A stretch of DNA of 64,000 bases, from positions 310,001 to 374,000 of the forward strand of contig NZ_QOIL01000001.1 of the NCBI RefSeq assembly GCF_003323745.1, given 5' to 3'. The notes below the pieces were generated by a model. The model had not been told where the DNA came from. It searched no databases and saw nothing but the letters and a program-made list of their open reading frames with translations. A program made the position numbers and the translations under genes. This document shows, piece after piece, positions 42,093 to 50,844 of this stretch (within the stretch, counting starts at the first letter, position 1; the number at the start of each line of letters is the position of its first letter). This stretch comes from Sphaerisporangium album (GTDB lineage: Bacteria; Actinomycetota; Actinomycetes; Streptosporangiales; Streptosporangiaceae).

Positions 42093-43043
42093 ATGGCCTA
42101 CGCGTCCGGCATCGAGGCATTCGTCGACAAGGTGAACGCCACCCTGCCCCCCGACTTCTACACCTATCCCGTTGAGCGCCAGCGCGCCCTGTACGACTCG
42201 CTGGCCGCGGCCCTGCCCATCCCGGTGCCGGACGGCGTCACCTGGCGGGACGCCACGGCCGAGCACGACGGCCGTGAGGTGCGGCTGCGGATCTACGAGC
42301 CGGCCCGCCGCGAGGGCGACGGCGTCGTCTTCTACGTCCGCGGCGGGGGCTTCGTCATCGGCTCGCTGACCAGCCACCACAGCCTGGTCGCCGAGATCGC
42401 CCACAGGACCGGGCTGGTGACGATCGCGCTGGACTTCGGCATGGCCCCCGAGAACCCCTTCCCGGGCCCGGTCGAGGACTGCTACGCCGGGCTGAGCGCG
42501 GTGCTCGCCGACCCGTCCCGGTTCGGCCTGTCCGTCGACCCGGCCAAGGCCGTCGTCGCGGGCGAGAGCTCCGGGGCGAACATGGCCGTGATCCTGTCGA
42601 TGATGGCGCGCGACCGCGGCACCCCGGCGCTCGCCGGCCAGGCGCTGATCAGCCCGGTGCTGGACTTCACCCGGTGGCGGCACGGCGGCGAGGACGCGCC
42701 GCTGCTCTCCGGCGGCGAGATGGAGTTCTACACCGCCTGCTACTGCCCCGAGCCGGAGCGGGCCGCCGACCCGTACGTCTCCCCGCTGCTGGAGGGCAAG
42801 TTCCACGAGCTGCCCCCGGCGTACGTCGTCGGGTGCGAGCTGGACTCGCTGCGCGTCGACGCCGAGAAGTACGTCGAGCTGCTGCGCGCGGAGGGCACCC
42901 CGGCCAAGTACGTCATGGAGGCCGGCATGGTGCACGCCCCGGTGCGCGCCCGGGGGATGAGCGAGCCCGCGGCGGACATGGTGCGCCGGTTCTGCGCGGC
43001 CGCCGCCGCCCTGGCCGGTGGGGAGGGGGAGTCCCGTGGCTGA
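42093..43043 (+). CDS. Alpha/beta hydrolase, hormone-sensitive lipase family
   Basis: A 316-residue hydrolase. The oxyanion motif, normally HGGG, is RGGG (VFYVRGGGFVIGSL). The nucleophile elbow is AGESSGANMAV, the acid is in VGCELDSLRVD and the His in MVHAPVRARG. In the cluster it may release or transfer an acyl or aminoacyl group, or remove a protecting group before export. A GAGGAG ribosome site lies before the ATG; the gap from the Rieske gene is 121 bases. Confidence 0.82.
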   Translation: MAYASGIEAFVDKVNATLPPDFYTYPVERQRALYDSLAAALPIPVPDGVTWRDATAEHDGREVRLRIYEPARREGDGVVFYVRGGGFVIGSLTSHHSLVAEIAHRTGLVTIALDFGMAPENPFPGPVEDCYAGLSAVLADPSRFGLSVDPAKAVVAGESSGANMAVILSMMARDRGTPALAGQALISPVLDFTRWRHGGEDAPLLSGGEMEFYTACYCPEPERAADPYVSPLLEGKFHELPPAYVVGCELDSLRVDAEKYVELLRAEGTPAKYVMEAGMVHAPVRARGMSEPAADMVRRFCAAAAALAGGEGESRG

Positions 43044-44304
43044 GCAGGCCCACCCGACCGGCCCCGTGGTCGTCGTCGACCCGTACTCCTCGGGCGCGCT
43101 GTTCGCCGCCGCGTTCGCCCAGCGCGGCGTCGAGGTGGTCGCCGTGCTCACCGCCGAGCGCCCGCCCGACGCGTACGCCGCCTCGTACCGGCCGCAGGAC
43201 CACCGTCGCAAGATCGTCTTCGGCGGGGACCTGGACGCGCTCGCGAGCGAGCTGCGGGCGCTGGACCCGCGCTGCGTGATCGCGGGCGGCGAGTCCGGCG
43301 TCGAGCTCGCCGAGCGCCTGGCGCCGCTGGTCACCCCCGGCCGCGCCAACGTGCCCGAGCTCGCCGCCGCGCGGCGGGACAAGTGGAGGATGGCCGAGGC
43401 GGTGGCGGCGGCGGGGCTCGCGGTGATCCCGCAGATCTGCACCGACGACCCCGCCGAGGTCGAGCGGTGGCTCGCCCGCGAGGGCCTGGAGGGGCGGGAC
43501 CTGGTCGTCAAGCCGCCGATGAGCGCCAGCACCGACGGCGTCGTGAAGGTCGCCGGCGGCGTGGGCTGGGCCGAGGTGTTCGCCCGGGGCCTCGGCCGGG
43601 TCAACCAGTTCGGAAACGTGGACGACCGGCTGCTGGTACAGAAGTTCCTCACCGGCACCGAGTACGTCGTGGACACCTTCACCGACGGCGGACGGCACGG
43701 CCTGGTGGACGTGTGCCGCTACCAGAAGGTGGACAACGGGCCGCACATGGCCGTCTACGACACCATGCGCTGGGTGCCCGAGGACGACCCGGCCGTCCCC
43801 GCGCTCGCCGAGTACGCGCGCGGCGTGCTGGACGCGGTCGGCATGCGGTTCGGCTCCGCGCACATCGAGATCATGAACACCGGCGACGGCCCGGTGCTGA
43901 TCGAGCTCGGCGCGCGGGCGCACGGCGGCGGGCAGCCGCGGTTCAACCGGGTCGCGACCGGCGACAGCCAGATCGACCGCACGGTGCGCGCCCTGGTGGG
44001 CGGCGAGGTCCCGCTCGGGTACCGGCTGGAGCGCCACCAGATGTGCGTCTTCCACATCGCGCGGGCCTCCGGGACCGTGCGCGACGTGTCCGCGCTGGAG
44101 GCGGTCAAGGACCTGCCGAGCCACCACTTCTCGGTGATGAACCTGGCCGAGGGCGACCACGTCGAGGCGACCAGGAGCCTGGTGGACAGCCTGGACTTCG
44201 GGTTCGCCATCCTGTCCCACCCCGACCCCGAGCAGGTCGAACGGGACTACAAGGTGATCCGCGAGCTGGAGCGCGGACTGGTGATCGACCCGGCGGCCGC
44301 CTGA
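43036..44304 (+). CDS. ATP-grasp ligase 1
   Basis: A 422-residue ATP-grasp enzyme: N-terminal Rossmann-like part (VVVVDPYSSGALFAAAFAQR), ATP lysines in RDLVVKPPMSASTDGVVKVA, EYVVDTF metal-binding segment and C-terminal IELGARAHGGGQPRFN. Such ligases form amide bonds through acyl phosphates, often joining amino acids. The GTG start at 43036 lies eight bases inside the previous gene, with GGGAGGGGG ahead of it. Its likely substrate is an N-nitroso or arginine-derived acid. Confidence 0.82.
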   Translation: MAEQAHPTGPVVVVDPYSSGALFAAAFAQRGVEVVAVLTAERPPDAYAASYRPQDHRRKIVFGGDLDALASELRALDPRCVIAGGESGVELAERLAPLVTPGRANVPELAAARRDKWRMAEAVAAAGLAVIPQICTDDPAEVERWLAREGLEGRDLVVKPPMSASTDGVVKVAGGVGWAEVFARGLGRVNQFGNVDDRLLVQKFLTGTEYVVDTFTDGGRHGLVDVCRYQKVDNGPHMAVYDTMRWVPEDDPAVPALAEYARGVLDAVGMRFGSAHIEIMNTGDGPVLIELGARAHGGGQPRFNRVATGDSQIDRTVRALVGGEVPLGYRLERHQMCVFHIARASGTVRDVSALEAVKDLPSHHFSVMNLAEGDHVEATRSLVDSLDFGFAILSHPDPEQVERDYKVIRELERGLVIDPAAA

Positions 44305-44434
44305 CGGCGATCACCTTCGCCCCCCGAAGGGACCGGTGTTCCTCTTGACGCACGAACCGCAAGACCGGAAAGACCCGAAGACGACCACTGCGATGACCGG
44401 CACGGACGAGGTCCGTCCGGCGAGGGAGCGGGAG

Positions 44435-45697
44435 ATGGGACTGGACGCCGAGTCCGGCAAGCCGTTGCTCTTACTGATAGGCAGCAGCTCCAAGCGCAAC
44501 AGGGAGTTCATCCTGCGGTCGGTCGCCCCGCGCTACCGGCTGTGGCTGCTGCAACCGGCGGAGGTGTCCTGGGAGGCGCCGTACGTCGCCGGCAACACCG
44601 TCGTGGACAACACCGACGCGGTCAAGCTCGTCGAGGCGGCCCGCGAGGTCGCCGCCCGTCACGACGTCGCGGGCGTGTTCTGCTACGACGAGGGCCTGGT
44701 GTGGCCCGCCGCCTTCGTGAGCCAGGCGCTCGGCCTGCCCGGCAACCCGCCGGAGGTCATCGCGGCCTGCCGTGACAAGAACGCCACCCGCGTCGCCCTG
44801 GACGAGGCCGGCGTGCCGCAGCCGATCTCCATCGGCGTCGCGTCGCTGGACGAGGCGCTGGCCGCCGCCGACAAGATCGGCTACCCGGTGGTGCTCAAGC
44901 CGCGCGGCCTCGCGGGCAGCATGGGCGTCAAGCTGGCCGCCGGCCCCGGCGAGGTCACCGCCGCCTACGCCGCCGCCACCGCCGTGTCCTACCCCGGGGT
45001 CCCGGTGTACGAGGTGTCCGTCCTGGTCGAGGAGTACGTGGACGGCCCGGAGATCAGCGTCGACGCCGTGTTCTACGGCGGCAACTGCGTGCCGCTGGCC
45101 CTCGCGCGCAAGCGGGTCGGCTTCGCGCCGTTCTTCGAGGAGGTCGGCCACCTCGTCGACGCCGCCGACCCGCTGCTGACCGACCCCGAGCTGGTGGACG
45201 CGCTGCGCCGCGCCCACGAGGCGCTGGGCTTCCACACCGGCGTGACGCACACCGAGTTCCGGCTCGGCCCGCGCGGCCCGCGCCTGCTGGAGGTCAACGC
45301 CCGCCTCGGCGGCGACATGATCCCCTACCTCGGCCACCTCGCCACCGGCGTCGACCTCGCGTTGGCCGCCGCGGACGTGGCCGCGGGCCGCGAGCCCGAC
45401 ACCGCGTTCACGCACCGCAAGGTCGCCACGGTCGCGTTCCTCTACCCCGAGCGGGACCTGACGGTCGAGACCGTGACCGTCCACGAGGACCGGCTCACCC
45501 CGCCGGTGCACAGCGCCGAGGTCCTCGCCGACCCGGGCGCGGTGCTGCGCCTGCCCCCGCGCGGCTACATCGCCCGATACGGCCGGATCATCACCCTGGC
45601 CGACACCCCCGAGGAGGCCCAGGTGGACACTGCGGGCATCATCGAGATCACCGGCCGCCCCCTGGAGGCCACGCCCGCGGAGGTCGCGGCCCGATGA
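44435..45697 (+). CDS. ATP-grasp ligase 2
   Basis: A 420-residue ATP-grasp enzyme with YPVVLKPRGLAGSMGVKLAA, SVLVEEYVDGPEISVDAVFY and LLEVNARLGGDMIPYLGHLA, i.e. a complete active site (ATP lysine, Glu and Asn metal ligands). It is only distantly like ligase 1. The start is ambiguous: I prefer ATG at 44435 (GAGGGAG seven bases upstream), but GTG at 44336 and ATG at 44393 are in frame. The stop overlaps the exporter start by ATGA. A pair of ATP-grasp enzymes suggests two amide bonds. Confidence 0.82.
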   Translation: MGLDAESGKPLLLLIGSSSKRNREFILRSVAPRYRLWLLQPAEVSWEAPYVAGNTVVDNTDAVKLVEAAREVAARHDVAGVFCYDEGLVWPAAFVSQALGLPGNPPEVIAACRDKNATRVALDEAGVPQPISIGVASLDEALAAADKIGYPVVLKPRGLAGSMGVKLAAGPGEVTAAYAAATAVSYPGVPVYEVSVLVEEYVDGPEISVDAVFYGGNCVPLALARKRVGFAPFFEEVGHLVDAADPLLTDPELVDALRRAHEALGFHTGVTHTEFRLGPRGPRLLEVNARLGGDMIPYLGHLATGVDLALAAADVAAGREPDTAFTHRKVATVAFLYPERDLTVETVTVHEDRLTPPVHSAEVLADPGAVLRLPPRGYIARYGRIITLADTPEEAQVDTAGIIEITGRPLEATPAEVAAR

Positions 45698-46995
45698 GCG
45701 CAGAGCACCCGTCCGTCGTCCAGACGGTTCGCGAGATGTCGCGGCCGGTGTGGCTGCTGCTCACCGGCATGCTGGTCAACCGGCTGGGCAACTTCCTGCA
45801 GATCTACCTGGTCCTCTACCTGACCGACAAGGGGTTCGCGGCGTACGGCGCGGGCCTCGCCCTCGGCGCCTACGGCGTCGGCTCGGTGGCCGGCGTGCTC
45901 GCCGGCGGCACCGTCTCGGACCGGTTCGGCTACCGGTGGACGATCGTGGCGTCCATGGCGGGCGCGGGGGCGCTGACGACGCTCATCGTCGTCCTGCCCA
46001 GCCTGCCGCTGATCGTTGTGGTGGCGGCCGTCGTCGGCGCGCTCGGGCAGGCCTACCGCCCGGCGTCCTCGGCGATGCTGGTCGAGCTGACCCCGGAGCG
46101 GCAGCACGTCATGGTCTTCGCCGTGTACCGGCTGGCGTTCAACCTCGGCACCACGGCCGGGCCACTGCTCGGCGCGCTGCTGATCACCTACTCCTACGAC
46201 CTGATGTTCTACGTCGACGCGGTGACGTCCGTCCTGTTCGCCGTCTTCGCGCTCACCCTGCCGCACACGGTGGCGGGCAAGGACGCCGCGGCGGACGGCG
46301 CGGGCCGCGGGTCGTACCTCGGCGTGCTGGCGGACCGCCGGTTCACGCTGTTCATGCTGGCGCTGTTCCTGAACGCCGTTGTCTACATCCAGCACGTCTC
46401 CGTGCTGCCGTTGCAGGTCACCGCGGACGGGAACACGCCCGAGCTGTACGCGGCGCTGCTGTCGCTGAACGCCGTCGTCGTCATCGCGCTGGAGCTGCCG
46501 CTGACCAAGTTCGTGCAGCGGATGCCCGCGAAGCTGGCCGTGGCGGTCGGCGTCGGGCTGGTCGGCGTCGGGATGAACCTCTACGTCGCCGGGCCCGCGG
46601 TCGCGATGTTCGTGGTGGCGACGCTCGTGTGGACGCTCGGCGAGATCGTCGGCACCCCCACCGTGTCCGCCTACCCCGGGCAGGTCGCCCCTCCGGGGAT
46701 GCGCGGGCGGTACATCGCCGCGGCGGCGATGCCCATGCAGATCGGCTACGCGGCCGGGCCGGTGATCGGCGTCACGCTGTGGACGCTGTGGCCGGACGGC
46801 GTCTGGTGGGGGTCCGGCGTCATCACGGTCTTCGCCGTGGTGGCCGCCCTCGCCGGGATGACCCGCCCCGCGACGGCCCCGGCCGTGACGGACGGGGAAC
46901 CGGCGGTCACCGAGTCGCCGATCGCGGAGGCGCCGCTGGACGCGGGCGCGCCCCGGGCCGAGGAGGACCTGGCGGCTAGCCCCGGGGGCCGGTGA
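45694..46995 (+). CDS. Major facilitator superfamily exporter
   Basis: A 433-residue transporter with about 12 membrane helices; the loop 2-3 motif is GGTVSDRFGYRWTIVASMAG and the helix-5 region is PASSAMLVELTPERQHVMVF. It belongs to the drug:proton antiporter type and would export the cluster's product or provide self-resistance. It starts in the stop codon of the second ATP-grasp gene (ATGA). Its last 20 bases overlap the convergent transglycosylase gene. Confidence 0.88.
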   Translation: MSAEHPSVVQTVREMSRPVWLLLTGMLVNRLGNFLQIYLVLYLTDKGFAAYGAGLALGAYGVGSVAGVLAGGTVSDRFGYRWTIVASMAGAGALTTLIVVLPSLPLIVVVAAVVGALGQAYRPASSAMLVELTPERQHVMVFAVYRLAFNLGTTAGPLLGALLITYSYDLMFYVDAVTSVLFAVFALTLPHTVAGKDAAADGAGRGSYLGVLADRRFTLFMLALFLNAVVYIQHVSVLPLQVTADGNTPELYAALLSLNAVVVIALELPLTKFVQRMPAKLAVAVGVGLVGVGMNLYVAGPAVAMFVVATLVWTLGEIVGTPTVSAYPGQVAPPGMRGRYIAAAAMPMQIGYAAGPVIGVTLWTLWPDGVWWGSGVITVFAVVAALAGMTRPATAPAVTDGEPAVTESPIAEAPLDAGAPRAEEDLAASPGGR

Positions 46996-48070
46996 TGCGC
47001 AGGTCACCGCGCGTCGTGAGCACGAAGACCTGCCAGTTGTAGTACGTGTAATAGGCGCGCGGGTCGCGCCGCATCATCCGGGCGTAGCGCTGTACGGCGT
47101 CCACGTACCGCCGGTCGTGGTTGTAGGCGTACAGCGCGCGCCGGTAGTCCCGGGGCGCGCCGGACGCGCGCAGATAGTTGGCGGCCCCGAGGACGGCGTC
47201 GCGCGGGTCGTGCACGTCGCCGCCCAGGCCGTACGCCCTCCAGGTCGCGGGCATGAACTGCATCGGGCCCTGCGCGCCCGCCGAGCTCGGCGACCTGAGG
47301 CGGCCGAACTTGGTCTCCACGAACATGACCGCCGCGAGCACCTCCCAGCCGACCCCGAACCTGCGCTCGCCCTCCCGCAGGTGGCCGCGCAGCTTCTCGG
47401 CGTCCGGCGGCTCCTGGGTGCGGAACCTGCCGGGCGTGGAGGTCGGCCGGGTCAGCGAGAACAGGCTGCGGGCCGCCTCCGCGTCGTCCCGGGCGCGGGC
47501 GGCCAGGCGGGAGGGCAGGCGCTCGACGACCCGGCGGGCCAGCTCGGGTCGGTGCCCCATGAGGCGGTACACGCGCTGCTGGTACAGCGACAGCAGCACG
47601 ACCGGCTCGGGCGGCTCGCCGTCGGCCTTCCGGTCCTCGCCGAGCCAGGCGTCCACGGCCCGCCCGAGCGCGGCGTCGGTCCGCACGAGCGCCTCCGCCA
47701 GGCGCTCCGGGTCGGTGGGGACGGCGGCGTCCGGCGCGGGCAGGGCGTCTCCGTGCGCGGACGGCCGCGGCGTCCCCGGGGGAGGGGAACCGTCATCGGG
47801 GCCCACGGTCTCGGACGCTCCGGTCTCGGACGCTCCGGGCTCCGAGGACGTGGACGGCGGGGCGGGGGACGCGGCCGGTCGTGTCGCGGGCGTCACCGGC
47901 TCGGTGGCCGGGCTCGCGCAGCCGGTCATCAGCACGCCGGTCATCAGCAGACCCGCCAGCCGCGGCCCGGCCCACCGGGCGCCCGGGTCCGCCTGACGGC
48001 CTTGCGGCGGGGCCGCGCCGAGAGGATCCGTTCGCGCGTTCACGCCGGAGCCGTTTCCCCGCGATGCCAC
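46976..48070 (-). CDS. Lytic transglycosylase-like lipoprotein (SLT domain)
   Basis: A 364-residue lipoprotein. A signal peptide with lipobox LMTGCASP lies near residue 48, then a low-complexity Pro/Ser/Glu linker, then a goose-type/SLT lysozyme domain: VLAAVMFVETKFGRLRSPSS with catalytic Glu, GPMQFMPATWRAYG and ANYLRASGAPRDYRRALYAY. It cleaves peptidoglycan glycan strands. GTG at 48070 was chosen because GGAGG lies seven bases upstream. It is not part of the biosynthetic operon. Confidence 0.85.
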   Translation of the reverse strand: MASRGNGSGVNARTDPLGAAPPQGRQADPGARWAGPRLAGLLMTGVLMTGCASPATEPVTPATRPAASPAPPSTSSEPGASETGASETVGPDDGSPPPGTPRPSAHGDALPAPDAAVPTDPERLAEALVRTDAALGRAVDAWLGEDRKADGEPPEPVVLLSLYQQRVYRLMGHRPELARRVVERLPSRLAARARDDAEAARSLFSLTRPTSTPGRFRTQEPPDAEKLRGHLREGERRFGVGWEVLAAVMFVETKFGRLRSPSSAGAQGPMQFMPATWRAYGLGGDVHDPRDAVLGAANYLRASGAPRDYRRALYAYNHDRRYVDAVQRYARMMRRDPRAYYTYYNWQVFVLTTRGDLRITGPRG

Positions 48071-48186
48071 GTCGATACCTCCGGGAAGCGCCACGCGCCC
48101 GACCCTACCCCCCGCCACCTCGCCGCCGGGGGAGGAAAGGCCCGGCCGGCGCGGGGGGAGTCGCACCCGGCGGAGGACTCCCGGCG

Positions 48187-48295
48187 TGTGGCGGTCAGCG
48201 CAGGACCGGCGTCGACCAGCGGCGCCTGGCCGCCCGGCCCTCGTTCGTAGCCGTCCCGCCCTGTGGCGGTCAGCGCAGGAACGCGTTGACCAGCA
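48187..48295. repeat. Partial direct repeat near the small membrane gene
   Basis: TGTGGCGGTCAGCGCAGGA occurs at 48187-48205 and again at 48262-48280, and similarity continues for about 15 more bases. The right copy is the 3' end of the 39-residue gene, so the left copy is a partial duplication. Confidence 0.6.
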
Positions 48296-48389
48296 CCGTG
48301 AGCAGCACCGACAGGACGACCGAGATGATGATCATCGTCAGGCATCCCGCCGCCCCGCCCAGCGGGCGGATCTTGAAATTACGCTCCAT
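48270..48389 (-). CDS. 39-residue single-helix membrane protein
   Basis: A short reverse-strand gene encoding 39 residues: MERNFKIRPLGGAAGCLTMI followed by a strongly hydrophobic helix (IISVVLSVLLTVLVNAF) and LR. The basic N-terminus suggests that it faces the cytosol. The start ATG at 48389 has only a weak GGGG upstream. Codon use favours GC in third positions, which supports coding. Function is unknown; small proteins of this style are common in actinomycetes. Confidence 0.6.
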   Translation of the reverse strand: MERNFKIRPLGGAAGCLTMIIISVVLSVLLTVLVNAFLR

Positions 48390-48488
48390 ACGGCCCCGCG
48401 CTCCGCTCCGTGCTCGCGCGGTGACCTACCCGGCCGTTCCCTCCCCAATCGCGTGGTCGCCGGCGCCCGTCCGGGGTAGGGCACCGGC

Positions 48489-49193
48489 ATGGGGACGACA
48501 CGCGTGCCGCGCCCGATCATGTACCAGGCGTGGTCGGATCTGACGTTCATCCACTGGCGGTACCCCGCCGCGGCCGTCCAGCGCCTGCTGCCCCGCGGTC
48601 TCACGGCCGAGGAGTTCGACGGCGACGCCTGGGTCGGCCTCGTGCCGTTCGCGATGGAGGGCCTGCGTGTGCCCGGGGTGCCGCCGCCGCCCGGGTCGTC
48701 CTGGTTTCCCGAGACGAACGTGCGCACCTACGTGCGGGACGCGCGCGGCCGCTCCGGCCTGTGGTTCCTGTCGCTGGACGCCGGCTACCTGCCCGCCGTG
48801 GTCGGCGGCCGGGCCGGCTACCGGCTGCCGTACTTCTGGTCGGACATGTCCGTGCGCGCGGACGGCGACCGCTACGTCTACCGGTCCCGCCGCCGCGTGC
48901 CGGGGCCGGCGGGGGCGCGGTGCGACGCCGACGTGGAGCTCGGCCCTCCGCTGGCCGGGCGCGACGGGCTCGCGGAGTTCCTCACCGAGCGGTACCGCCT
49001 GTTCACCGTCGTCGCGGGCGGCCTCGCCTCCGCGCGGGTGGAGCACCGCCCCTGGCCCCTGCGCCACGCCCGCCTCACCCACCTCGACGAGGACGTCGTG
49101 CGCGCCGCGGGCCTCCCCGCCCCCGCGCAGGAGCCGCTCGTGCACGCCTCGGCGGGGGTGCGTGTCCGGATCGGCATGTGGAGCCGGAGATGA
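48489..49193 (+). CDS. DUF2071 (YqjF-like) protein
   Basis: A 234-residue protein matching DUF2071: MYQAWSDLTFIHWRYPAAAV, LVPFAMEGLRVPGVP, PETNVRTYVRD and LWFLSLDAGYLPAVVGGRAG. Members resemble acetoacetate decarboxylases in fold but lack proven activity. The ATG at 48489 has GGGGTAGGG-type sequence upstream. It stands alone. Confidence 0.85.
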   Translation: MGTTRVPRPIMYQAWSDLTFIHWRYPAAAVQRLLPRGLTAEEFDGDAWVGLVPFAMEGLRVPGVPPPPGSSWFPETNVRTYVRDARGRSGLWFLSLDAGYLPAVVGGRAGYRLPYFWSDMSVRADGDRYVYRSRRRVPGPAGARCDADVELGPPLAGRDGLAEFLTERYRLFTVVAGGLASARVEHRPWPLRHARLTHLDEDVVRAAGLPAPAQEPLVHASAGVRVRIGMWSRR

Positions 49194-49489
49194 TCCCTCC
49201 CACCGGCCCCTCGCCCGCCGGCCGCCGGGGTCGGAGCCGTTCACGGTGGCTCCACAGGGACGCGCCGAGCTGACCGGTCGGTGCCCGCTCTGTCGCTGAT
49301 TGCGCAGAAACGCTGTGGAGTGCGCAGTGGCGCGCCGCGCGCCGCAGGTGTCCCCTTCACGGCGAACACGCCGCTAACCACGGGGTGAGCGCCCGCCGTC
49401 CCTCCCGCTCCTAGCGTTTCCGTAGCCGGTCGGAGCCGGAGCGGACGACAGAGAGGGCAGGTCATGCGGGGGCGAACGGCGGAACGCGG

Positions 49490-50731
49490 ATGACGGCGAC
49501 GACGCGGCGAGGCGGGCCGCCCGCCGCCGTGCTCATACTCGCCGCCACCCTCACCGTCGCGGCCTCCGGCTGCTCGGACGGTGACGCCCGCGGCGGGGAG
49601 GCGGTGACGGCGGCCAAGCCTCCGGGCGCCCAGGCCGAGCCGAACGGCGGGGCCGGGAAAGCGGCCGGTAACGAGGCCGGTAAGGCCGAGACCAAGGCGG
49701 GCGGAGCCGGGAAAACCGTCACGGACGTCTACGCCAACGACCGGCCCGGCATGCTCAGCCCTGAGGTCGCGAAGTTCCCCTCGCGGGTGTACGTGCCGAA
49801 CAGCGAGAGCGGCACCGTCAGCGTGATCGACCCGAAGACCTACAAGGTGATCCGGGAGTTCCCGGTGGGCCGGCGCCCGCAGCACGTCGTCCCGTCCTGG
49901 GACCTGAAGACCCTCTGGGTGAACAACAACGACGGCAACACCCTCACCCCGATCGACCCGGTGAGCGGCAGGCCGGGCAAGCCGATCCCCGTCGAGGACC
50001 CCTACAACCTTTACTTCACCCCGGACGGCACGTCGGCGCTGGTGATGGCCGAGCGGCTGAACCGCCTGGACTTCCGCGACCCGCGCACCTTCAAACTGCG
50101 CGGCTCGATGGACATGCCGTGCCGGGGCATCAACCACGCCGACTTCACCGTGGACGGCTCCATCTTCCTGGCGAGCTGCGAGTTCTCCGGCCATCTCGTG
50201 GCCGTCGACTGGGTGGCGCGCAAGGTGCGCAAGGTGGTGCACCTCCCGGCCCACCACGACGGGGCGGCCCACAGCATGCCGCAGGACGTCAAGCTGTCAC
50301 CCGACGGGCGGACGTTCTACGTCGCCGACATGGCGATGGGCGGCATCTGGCTGGTCGACGCCGAGAAGTTCCGCGTCGACCGGTTCGTCAGAACGGGCGC
50401 GGGCGCGCACGGGCTCTACGTCAGCCGCGACTCCCGCAGCCTCTACGTCTCCAACCGCGGCGCGGGGTCGGTGTCGGTGGTGTCGTTCGCCAAGCGCAGG
50501 CCCGTCGACATCTGGCGCATCCCGGGCGGGGGCTCCCCGGACATGGGCGGGGTCTCGGCGGACGGCCGCCAGCTGTGGCTGGCCGGGCGCTACAACGGCG
50601 AGGTCTACGTCTTCGACACCGGCGACGGGCGCGTCGTGCGCAAGATCAAGGTCGGCGCCGGGCCGCACGGGCTGGCGGTCTACCCGCAGCCGGGGCTCCA
50701 CTCGCTCGGCCACACCGGAGTGTTCCGCTGA
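49490..50731 (+). CDS. Beta-propeller lipoprotein (YncE/YVTN type)
   Basis: A 413-residue secreted lipoprotein with signal peptide and lipobox TVAASGC (Cys28), a Gly/Ala/Lys linker, then a seven-bladed propeller with YVTN-like repeats: RVYVPNSESGTVSVIDPKTY, LYVSNRGAGSVSVVSFAKRR and VYVFDTGDGRVVRKIKVGAG. Such proteins bind proteins or ligands outside the cell. The start at 49490 is ATG with an acceptable GCGGAACGCGG upstream. The 296-base gap before it holds no gene. Confidence 0.82.
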   Translation: MTATTRRGGPPAAVLILAATLTVAASGCSDGDARGGEAVTAAKPPGAQAEPNGGAGKAAGNEAGKAETKAGGAGKTVTDVYANDRPGMLSPEVAKFPSRVYVPNSESGTVSVIDPKTYKVIREFPVGRRPQHVVPSWDLKTLWVNNNDGNTLTPIDPVSGRPGKPIPVEDPYNLYFTPDGTSALVMAERLNRLDFRDPRTFKLRGSMDMPCRGINHADFTVDGSIFLASCEFSGHLVAVDWVARKVRKVVHLPAHHDGAAHSMPQDVKLSPDGRTFYVADMAMGGIWLVDAEKFRVDRFVRTGAGAHGLYVSRDSRSLYVSNRGAGSVSVVSFAKRRPVDIWRIPGGGSPDMGGVSADGRQLWLAGRYNGEVYVFDTGDGRVVRKIKVGAGPHGLAVYPQPGLHSLGHTGVFR

Positions 50732-50844
50732 CCCGTCGCCGGGACGGGCGCGGTGGCGGCCGTCCCCGATGATCCGTCCCCGATGATCTGCACTGTTCAT
50801 CACGACGTAGGAAAGGCATCCGAAAGGTGTGAAATGCTAAAAGT

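Noticed and set aside
48187-48295. Possible CRISPR-like repeat
   Set aside because: Only two copies, unequal, and one is the coding end of a small gene; no cas genes nearby.
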